Below, in pieces: positions 44,210 to 54,400 of a stretch of DNA of 64,000 nucleotides. This DNA comes from Owenia fusiformis (taxonomy: Eukaryota > Annelida > Polychaeta > Sabellida > Oweniidae). A model generated the notes under the pieces. The model was not told the origin of the DNA. It did not search any database and saw only the letters and a program-made list of their open reading frames with translations. The DNA lies in the NCBI GenBank assembly GCA_903813345.2, contig CAIIXF020000001.1:30309915-30373914 (forward strand). The letters are read 5' to 3'. The stretch's first letter is position 1; every line of letters starts with the position of its first letter. The position numbers and the translations under genes are program-made.

Positions 44210-44251
44210 TTAAGCGCCCCCCCGATTTTGACAAAAACGGGGGGCGCTTAA
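44210..44251. repeat. GC-rich perfect-stem hairpin
   Basis: TTAAGCGCCCCCC and GGGGGGCGCTTAA form a 13-14 bp stem around a TTTTGACAAAAA-containing loop, which itself pairs partly (TTTT/AAAA). It stands ~70 bp beyond the right end of the 3.75 kb transposon. Confidence 0.7.
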
Positions 44252-44736
44252 AGGCATCGATGTTTAGTATGAATTTCACCCAAACTTCGCACATATATAG
44301 ATATACTCATGATCTAGTCAAATTGGCATACCTGTTAAATATCTGACCCATGGTTTTCATATAAGAAACGACAATATTTTTAGCTCAAAACTGCCACGTG
44401 TCCGTCATTTCGTGATTCCATCATGTCTAATATCATTTCTATATGACGTCATACCAATAAGACGAAATACGTGACAACAGTATCCATAAACAAAATTCCT
44501 GAATTCTGATCGCAAAAGGTCAATTGAAATAACCGTGACATGGCGTAAAAGTGATTTCCAAAAATGACCTTGTAGCTTTGTAATTTTAATGTTCACAAAG
44601 TGAAATAAAAACGCAGCGTGTAAAAAAGTTAGACAACTTAATTTTCTGCATCAAAATATTTTTCGGAGAATCGTTTACTGAATATATATCCTGAAATCTA
44701 ATTTGCCCCTAATCCACTATTATTTCGTCTAATTTT

Positions 44737-45945
44737 GGGAAGACCCTTGAGCATGATTTTTTACCAAGGAATATCAACTATTTCGCACAACTTATTCTTT
44801 AAACTTAAAAGCTACTTCATCCAGGACAAAATAAATCACCCCATGCAATGACTTATCATTATTTTGCAGGAATATTGTTGGAAGCAAGTTCGGATCAAAT
44901 GCAACGTTTTTGAAAATGGCGCAGACACCCTAGATACTCCGAAAGATCGTCCATCGTTCTTTTCACAACGTTTATATGAAGGCTTTTTAAACTATCCGGT
45001 ATAGTCGTATTATTGATGAAAACATCTTCTATTCAAATAAGTGCGTTTCGGTTATGCTTTGTTTTAAAAAAGTTAAAGATATTTCTTTAGACGTCCCCGG
45101 AGCTGGTAAGTCCCCCGGAGCAGAACAACTGCAATTGATAATAAAAACGTTTTGATGTATCATTTATAAATACAAGCGATTGTTCGAATATGAAACGTAT
45201 TTTGTTAAGTTCAGACTGCTTGATAACAAATTAGGCCTACACTATTTGAATATTACTATATGATTTTTCAGTGTTTTTATTATGTAATTTATTCTTTAAA
45301 CATATCATAATTGGCATGATCCTGCAGCGTTTGATATTCATGAAAATGTGGAGCAAGTACACTGAAACAATAACAATTTAAACTTTACAATCTCTAAAAT
45401 GAGTGGAGTGTATCTGAAAAACAAAACTATTTTTGCAATGGATTGATTTTTCCTTGAAAAAGTGATGGGTAATAAATACTTTGAACAAATGCTTGTGTTT
45501 ATAAAATATATGTTATTAGATAACTCATTTTACAACGTTTTTATTATTTAACGCAATCAATTGATTTGGTTTTGGGGACTTGCCAGCCCGGGGGACGTCC
45601 CAAGAAATGTATTAAATTTTAATTGAAATAAAACAAAACAGAGATGTACACATTTGAAAGAACATGTGTTTCATCAATTTTACGCCTATTTTATGATACT
45701 GCGTAAATGTTGTAAAAATCTTTCGGAGCATGGGACGTCTGCATTGTTTTCAATAACATTCAATAACTTCGAATTGGACCAGAACTGGCTTAAAACAAAA
45801 TTCCTACAAATGCTGATTTAGCCATTCCCCAAGATGTTTTATTTTATCTGAGAAGAAGCAGCTTTTAAGTTAATTGAGCGAAATTATTTTTATTTCTAAA
45901 TGTAAAATTTCATGCTCTGAGGTCTTCCAAAAACTAAACGATCTC
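44737..45945. mobile_element. 1.2-kb inverted-repeat element
   Basis: Inverted pairs include ACTCCGAAAGAT (44937) with ATCTTTCGGAGCAT (45720), GACGTCCCCGGAGC (45092) with CCCGGGGGACGTCCC (45588), and outer AAGCTACTTCATCC with the AAGCAGCTTTTAAG region. Arms are ~400 bp and divergent. Ends and target duplication are not defined. Confidence 0.55.
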
Positions 45946-46673
45946 ACTCCGTACCTAAGGTTGCCAAACTTTTTGAGAGAAGTTTAACTTCACTATGACA
46001 TGTTTTTAACAAAATAAGGCTCTCACATTCGCCATAACAAATATCAATTCATTTACTGATCATATATTTGTAGTTCTCAAATAGCAAAGTAATTTAATTG
46101 TGAGACTCACAATCATTGATTTTCCAAAGAAAGGGTATAGGTTTAAAATTCAAACTAGTAACGGTTTTGCGGTTTTAATATTTATTATAATATTCATTAT
46201 TCACACATTTGACTGAAAACATTTTTGGACCAGTTTTTTCCGGGTTCACCCAAGGGGGCTGGCGGGGGCGGGGCTCTCTGTTTAAAGTCCAATTACGCTT
46301 TGTAAGTTGTGAAATATACGTTTTCCCCATGGTTTTGAACTTCATTACAATATGGTTATTTGTTACTTCCTGCGAAAGCTATGTGGATTTTGATATAAGT
46401 TTCAAAATCTAACATGGCTCTCGAAGTGAGTAGTATTTGATAATATTTTCGTATGTGAGCTCAAATATTGCCTTGGGCTCTCCAAGTATGTGACTCTTCC
46501 GATGTCGGGATTATTTACCTATTTTATTGATAAATGAAGTCCGATGCTTTTCACTAGCCATTCAAATTGATGTTTCTTCGAGAGATGACTAATGGAATAA
46601 AGATGATACAAATTTATGATTTGTGGTTGCCATGCACAAAATATCATTCATTTATACAAACTAGCATGGTACC

Positions 46674-47886
46674 AAATCCACACCGGAATACCCTGACAAC
46701 GGTAAAGTCAGGCTACCGTTGTCACAAATGGCGGACATAACCGTCAATTCGATTTTCATGAACTATATGTTTAATAGAGTACAACGATCAATCAAAGTGT
46801 TTTATACTCATCGTATGGTTACATCTGTTCTACCATCGAAATAAAGCCTTTAACTTAACCGATCAAAATAAGACTCTTGAAAACGGATACCGTATAATGA
46901 CAACTGTAAATGTGGGTCAAATGTGTTGTAAAATCGGAATCTTGATTTTCTCAATATAAATATATCAAAAGTTTATTTTACACTACCTATATTAACAACT
47001 TTTGAAATAGGGATGGGGATTGAAATGCGATAAAGTTAAAAACACATATCCCATGTTATTTTTCCAATAGATAAAACTCGTGCCATCCATTGTTTTCAGC
47101 ATAATTTTGGTCATCGAAAATCACCTTTCAATCCATTCTACTTTTGTAGACATTCTAGCCCCCTTGTTCAATAATCTTTTCGTGCAATAAAAATCAGAAA
47201 AAGATCCTCTTTTAATAAATAGGTTCAAAATTTTGAAAAAAATGTTGGCATGGGTCCCTTTTCATAATTTTTCGAATTCTTTGATTGATGTTTTTATTAT
47301 CCCTGAGAATTTAGCAGCACAGTTGCTACTATCACTACCAGATCTATCCTACCTCGATTGTCTTAAAGACATGACCACATAAGGAGGCGCTTAGAGGAAA
47401 TGAAATATACTATTCTGTGGCTAAATGTAAAAAATCTAAAATCCTACGTTACTTGAAAAGAGGAGGGTGTAACACTGTTAGGGGAAGTATTCTTTTTTCA
47501 ATAAAAGTTAACAACTATAATTTACACTCATCGTACGTCTAGTTCCCGTTGTCATTTCTCCTATGTTCCGATTCAATACATCCACCATAGTCCGTTGTCA
47601 TACCTTACCAGATGCCGTTGTCTCTGTTAATAATTTCAGATTCAGATTCCGTTGTCATGACGATATCGAAGACGGTAAATTGTGGCGATTCACGACCCCA
47701 TTTTATCGAAATTGGGATTTCATATAATACATTATCACAATGATTAAAACACGCACAGAATTAGCGACGGTAGTGTCCAATGAAACGAGGACCAGGTGAT
47801 TAAAGAGTTGAAGCGACAGTAATGTCCGCCATTTGTGACAACGGTATCTGACTTTACCGTTGTCAGGGTGATATCGGTGTGAAATC
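46674..47886. mobile_element. 1.2-kb CACACCG element with subterminal CCGTTGTCA repeats
   Basis: The element 46679-47881 starts CACACCGGAATACCCTGACA and ends TGATATCGGTGTG. AAATC duplicates flank it (46674-46678, 47882-47886). GACAACGG/CCGTTGTC motifs occur at both ends and repeatedly inside, clustered between 47540 and 47660. No coding frame is evident. Confidence 0.82.
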
Positions 47887-47992
47887 GTTACGCAATGCGA
47901 TACAAATTGAATGCCTAGTGATGATGATATTGCCGCAAATCAAATCGAAAATAATATCTATCTTTAAGACACTTGTTATCTATTCTAATTGT

Positions 47993-48026
47993 GTCAATCC
48001 ATGGGCTTTCAACAAGATGGTCAATC
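47993..48026. mobile_element. 20-bp CATGGG micro-element with 7-bp duplication
   Basis: The element is CATGGGCTTTCAACAAGATG (48000-48019). GTCAATC is repeated exactly at 47993-47999 and 48020-48026. It is the smallest member: 14 nt of left end plus ~6 nt. Confidence 0.8.
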
Positions 48027-48219
48027 CAAGTATATATTCTTTCGAGTGACTCATAATTTGGGGGATATTCTCATACCAAATCCTAAAATTTGGGTCCATT
48101 GCCATACCGAATGTTAAAAAAGGTTCGGGGTGAACAAAATGCTTCGTGGTCAATTCCCATGTTTAATGTCAAAACCATCAAGCTAGTGTCTCAGTCATAA
48201 TAATCGTTCAAGTGAATTT

Positions 48220-48365
48220 CCCGCAAATTAAAAGTCTTTGCGAAATACACGTGGCAAATTACCATTTGCGTTCCGAATTACGTTGCGACAAATCCAAGGA
48301 TACTAGATTAGTATGACGCAACGCAAGAGGCGCAAATGTCCAAATCGCAAGCGCATCGCAAACAC
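48220..48365. repeat. Cluster of TTGCG/CGCAA pentamers
   Basis: About nine TTGCG or CGCAA occurrences lie within ~145 bp in both orientations, in otherwise AT-rich surroundings. They could be binding sites of one factor or the remnant of a transposon terminus. Confidence 0.4.
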
Positions 48366-51300
48366 CGAATCGTTTGGGCAGACGGTCCATGATCACAGTG
48401 ATGATGAGGCCTCAGCTGAGCAGCTGGAACTATGAATGCAAGCTATCATGCTGTCATTCACTTTGAGTTGATGTAAATGAAGCAAAATAGTTATTGTCAA
48501 ATTTGAAATAATTAATTTCTACAGGTTGGTCCAAAAAGGGGGGAACGATTTCATTTTGCAATATAAAAACAAGTAATGTAGCCTATGTGTAGAATATTTT
48601 ATACCATTGGAAAGAGCATTAAATTTACTAAAGCATAAATATTGTAGTGCTGAAAATAAATACCTGTAGTGTCATGACTATAGTATGTGAGTAGGGGGTG
48701 TCATCATTCTGATACTCATAGCATCTTTCTGTTTCATCTGAAACATGTTCTGATATCATGAGGCATATTCTGTGATAAGCACATCAGATGGGAAGAGTTT
48801 AACTGTCAATAAGTGTGACAATTATCATGTAATCATTTCAAGACATTCTAATCAGGCTGAGAATCTGATGACCATAGTAAATCTGCCATTTTTTACTATT
48901 ACGGAATCATCAGGTGCTGCCATCTATTATAATACAATAATATAATACCAATATTTTATAAGGCCTAAAAATAAAGATGAAGTGTATGTATTGCAGAAAG
49001 GCAACAGTCATTTGTTTAATGGTCATTAAAAACACAAAAAGTGATTTTTATGTGATGTAAAAGTAGTCACAACATGCATTCGATCAAAAGTTATCATGGA
49101 CGGATACCTTTAAAGGGTAAAACATGATTTATATGACAGAAAAAATTTTGTTTTTATAGTATCAAATACATCTTTAAATAAATAAACCCTGATTTATCTA
49201 ACATCTGACGCACAGTATGACATTGTTCAACATTGTGTGAAGGCATCTAGACAGATACACCTATCTTATTACCTGAGAACTATCTACCGATATTCTTTAA
49301 CAGTGTAAGAGTGAACTATGTTAGGTCTGAATCAACAATTGAACATGTAAAATTGATGAACTAAGATTTATTTGTTAAGTACCTGTCGAAAGAACAACTT
49401 GAGATAATGAACTAACAAAGATATAAGCTCAATGTTCACAATCTTCAGTGCTAGTAGTAGGGACCAGTGAATATGATTTGAGTTATATTTTGAATCATCG
49501 AGAATGTTACGCTCCTGAATGCATCTACTGAAGAATCGCGATGATGTAGTTCATTAAAATGAGAGGGAAGTGTAAAGTAGAATTGATACACAATAATAGA
49601 ATAAGAAGCATCCAAAAATTACACACACAGGAAGGTGGACAGGTATGTTTACCACCCTTACGGATTTCTATTAACCTGGGGTGTTTTTAAAAAAAAATTT
49701 AAAGTGAGATTTATTTATTTATTGTCAGCTTTACAGTGTTTGCAAATTGTCAACATGCCCTCTAGACGTGCCTTATAAAGGTTCATAGGATGATACAAAG
49801 TGAACAATTTACAGTGATTTTAAGTAATTTACTTATTTTCGTTGATAAAATTAATGTTTTGGTAATTTTAATCTTAAATTAATAATCAGGTCTCAACTGT
49901 TGGTATATACAGAGACATATATTAAAAGACATATAAAACACTGATTTATATGTCTCCAGTCACATAGCAGATTTGAAAATCTAGCCTAGGGATTTAACAT
50001 GCAGTATAGTTATAGTTATACAGGGAGTGACATCAAACTGTAAAACGGTATTCATGTATATAACTCGAATTTGCAATTCTGCCGCACTTAGTTATTAAGT
50101 GTCCCACCCTCTGCCCCCCCCCCCCAGAGCTGGGCCTGTTGTTTAGGTCTAAAATAGTGCTAGAAATTATTCATCGATTCTTTGGAATTTATAATAGCTA
50201 TTTTGACGTGAAACTTACTTTCTTATTAGTGGCCTAATCTTCCTTTGCTAAATCAATAATCCATGGCTTATAACTATGATTCACAATATATGTTTTCCTT
50301 TTAAATAAACTAGTAGTTTTATTTTGTATAAATGACCGTGAAAGAATTAGACAGTATGATCCTATGATAAGAATAACCCAGATGCGAGTAGAAATAATCT
50401 TGATTTACGTCATTAAAAATTCAAAATTCAGTCAAAGTAATATCATATTTGAAATCTACATGTAAAATTACATCTAGAAATGTGGTTTTAAAAAGTGTTT
50501 ATCAACTTTGAAAAATTAATTTTCTTTGAAAATGTGACTTCTAGCTCGGGGAGATTCCCTATAGACCCCATGCTATAAAATCACAAAAATGAAATATCTT
50601 TTCTTTGAGTGGACAGATAATATTTTGCTTTACTGGACATATTTTCATTAGTATAAGTATCAGACACATAAGGGTTATATGAAAATTGAGTCACTTAAAT
50701 TGATATTATTCAAGTTTAAGGGAACTTTCTTATATACCTGCCATGTTAATTGACCCGAATCAGCCACCTGGTGGTGAAACTGGTAACTACCTACTCGCAT
50801 TTGGGTAATTGAATAGCCAACAGTATTGTAAACACAACAGTAAAAGTTTGTTTATTTTACTACTGCATTCACTCCGAGCTGTCTTGAAGAACTTTCATTA
50901 GCTGTTCTATCGATCGAACGTTGTCCTGTTGTTCGCGTGTAGAAGAACGTCAAAGAAATATATCTTGTACATAAATTACTCTAATACTGTCCACATTACA
51001 AAGTTTATGCTTACATTAAAATTTAGAAATCTGAGAAGCTATAATTTTAGATTCAAATTGACTATAAAAAATATATTATTATCGTTAATTGATTTTTGAA
51101 GAGGGAGGAAGTAATCGTCATTAAACCAGCAACACATTAGAATGGAAGCAGCCATGTTTTCGCTGTGATACTTCTCAACCTTTATATCTCCCATAACTGA
51201 TCGTAATATGGCCAATTATAATTACAAATAGTCAACGGCTTTAGTAACACAAGGATTAGCTGGAACCGGTGCCAAATGGAATGCTTCCATACAATGGATT

Positions 51301-51383
51301 TATAAAACAGCCAAAACATAAAATTTGTCAATTTTTACAAAAATCTTCAAAAATAATTTCCAGTGATCTCATGAAGGTTCCAG

Positions 51384-51492
51384 ATGGAAGGTCGAGATCG
51401 AGATATACGAAACATTCCTACAAAGGATCTTATGCTACCACTGAGCATCCTGCAGCTTGACCCAGCAGACCGTGCAGTTCTGAAAATAGCAG
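51384..51492 (+). CDS. MACF1/DST: Spectraplakin first coding exon 1a
   Basis: The start ATG at 51384 is the first after an in-frame TGA at 51372. It encodes MEGRDRDIRNIPTKDL, then a segment ending LQLDPADRAVLKIA, and closes with the donor GCAG|GTGAGA in phase 1. The LDPA[DE]RAV[LV][KR][IV]A motif immediately before DERDRVQKK matches MACF1. The exon may begin at an acceptor at 51362-51363 or at a transcription start. Confidence 0.85.
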
Positions 51493-54400
51493 GTGAGAGA
51501 AAATGAAATGTCATGTTGACTTTTAGGATCAGCTCAGTAGACAACTATTATGATTCATCCACCAGCATCCCATCATGAGCAACACATTAAGAATCATATT
51601 ATGTTTATGTGATCAAACCACATCAATTTGTATACAAAATCAATGATTTGTGAAATATTTATGAGCGTTCAAGGCTTCATTCATGATAAGTGTCCTCAGT
51701 TCAACCCGTTAGACTATTAGGGCTAATGTCGATAATGTTGCAGTCACATACCAGTGCCCTCCCCCCTAAGGTGGGGCCCCACATAAACTGGGCAACAAAA
51801 GAGGTTGTGGATACAGGTTTACCGGGGGGGGGGGTGAATTTACCAAGGGGAAGCTTTTGCCAAGGGGATGGGGGAGTTTTTTGAGTGGCCGCTCCTCCCC
51901 TGGCTACGGGCCTGCAGTAAAAATGATTTAAGTTCAAGAATTAAAATTTTGGAAAAAGTAATATCAAAAACGGGAACAAGATGGATGTCGATGCTCTAGA
52001 TACTCGATACTCAATGTCTATACTCTGGACCTAACCGATAGTGTAATAATAGGTACAGGAATATCTATCATGTTCTCTAGATAAACTATATATTCCTGCA
52101 CAGAACATACCTCGAACCTCAGTAGGTATGGAGTAATACACATTATGTACTGGGTCAATGTAAATACTATATACTTCATGTTTTATTAATCATTACAATT
52201 TAGGTTAATTGTGTTGCCACCAGGCCTGTGTTCATATGCCTGTTGATATTCCTATAGATGATGACCTGATTGCTTTGAAGTTCATATTCTCAAATACAAT
52301 AGGCTATCAATTTCTTTTTCATTGACTTATAGTTGGCTTGAATTGAATTGAATCAGGATACAACATTTGAAAGTGGGTTTGTATTTCAAAAATTTCTACC
52401 ATGTATGTACGATGGTGTTACAAGTGACATCTAGATTGAAGATGCTATTCGTTGCACGTACATCATCTCTGAAGAATTCCAGATGGTGAATTCAGTAAGA
52501 AAATTTTTTCTCGGAATTTTCCCAAATCTTGCTGAAAAAATTTAGTAAAGAGATTTCATAAGAGGATGCAACCATTGTTCAATTCCTCCCCCCCCCAGTA
52601 ATGGTATTCTGATTTATCAGTCTTTATTAAAAGCTTGTGAGAGCATGTGTATTCCAAGGAATAGTATAGGCTGTGACAATATTGATGATGATGGCCCCAA
52701 GAAAAGTTATATCTAGGCATATCCCTCACATGCATTAAGATCTGAAACAAAGCTAATGGCCCAACATGTATATGAGGTTAATTACTAAGGTATACTTCAT
52801 CATCTGCAAACCTCACAGGTAGCTGTCAAAGTCGCATCATTTTGCTTCTCCTGTTAGAAGTGAACCCTGTAATAGAATCTTTCAATACCAACCATAATCA
52901 TCTGTTTTCTCTTATTTTCTCCATGTGTTTAACAGTTTCTTGTCTGCCCAAGAACCAAGCAATAAGAACTGTTGTTTTATTGCAACAAAATACATCTAAA
53001 TTTGTCGTACAGTTTTCATACTGTTTTGTTTGATTAAGGTTTTACATGTTGTCCAATGTCCATGAAGTGTCAACAGCTATATATCTTCGGCCACTCAATG
53101 TTTCAGTATAATTGATAAATTTTAATTTACAGTTTTAAAGTGAATTTTGTTGCTAGTTATTTCTACTTATTTAACAGTATATAGCAAGTTAAACTGTATA
53201 CTATAGTCCATGTGTGAATGTGTTATAATATGAACTAAACCAATAACTCATAACTTACACATGTCAATACATTAATAAAGTGATAGTTTAATTTTTAATA
53301 ATGAAGTACTGTCTATTAACGTTCAGTAATAAATGAATCCCTTAAAGATATTAAATAAATGTTTTGGGTGATGAGAGGTTTGTCATCTTCAAAATATGCT
53401 CAAGGGTCTTTACCCATGCATATCTACTTACACACCCCTGATTACTGTTAATAATTATAATGACTGTAATGCTACTGTATTACAATCCCTGTGTGAGAAA
53501 GTTCAGCTCAGTTGACATTTGGACTGTGTACACAAATCATTGATCATAATAGCTATACACTTATCCATGTTAAGGGCCATCAGGTCTTGCTATTTATAAG
53601 GCTGTCAATAGCCCAGTGACGAGGTTGTCCTGAATGGGGTCTCTTGAAATTTACATATTTTAGCATATTGGATGAAATAAGATAGACGTGTATGGATATC
53701 TAAACACACATAGGAGTAACAATTGTGGATTAGGCTACCACCCTGGGGTATACATCTATTAAGGGTGGTAGATCTGAAGCTTTAAATAGCAGAGTTGTTA
53801 TTTTACATCGCAGTGACTTGTTCCATTCACAATGCTCCACACATTCAATACAGGATCTTTACAATTTTAATATTGGATTTATCAGGTCAACATGGATGCT
53901 AAAACGAAAAGTGAAGCTCTAAAGTTTTATGAAACAAATCGAAAGCAGGCAATTAGTAAGTAAAGGGAGGGGTAAGGCTGGGAGGATATAAACAGTGATG
54001 TATATTCTGGATGTATGTTTTTTTCTTTACCCTAATGTTAAACCTAGAAATACTTTCAAGGTTGATTATGTTTACAGGTGTTTATAAATCTTTTAGTATG
54101 AAGGTAGTGTTTTTAAAAAAAATATTTACAGGTGTATATTTCTTTAGTTTTATGTAATTTTAGAATATACTGTATGTACATTGTCAAAACATTTACTATA
54201 TATTCCCTAGTTGAGACAATTGTTAAGATCGGTCATTCAGACATTTAGAGTTTTGACATTTATGTTTTCAGACATATTTCACTTACACTTTTAAAACAGA
54301 CTCATTCCTAAGTAGGGTTCAGTTGTGGCCATAATGTTGCCCTTTTTAGATAATACTATTTTTGATAGTCATTTGACCTCATAGTTATATATTAATGTCT

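Larger units (their letters stand above)
47890..51383. other. Upstream region of the spectraplakin gene
   Basis: Mostly featureless AT-rich sequence. It contains the 20 bp micro-element at 48000, a TTGCG/CGCAA cluster at 48220-48365, a solitary GGGACCAGTGAATAT end near 49462, and a C-run at 50115-50125. A possible acceptor ATTTCCAG at 51356-51363 lies just before the first coding exon. I could not identify a promoter. Confidence 0.4.

Noticed and set aside
51269-51460. 63-residue open frame overlapping spectraplakin exon 1a
   Set aside because: It is in another frame; the frame starting at 51384 gives the conserved LDPADRAV motif and a correct donor phase.
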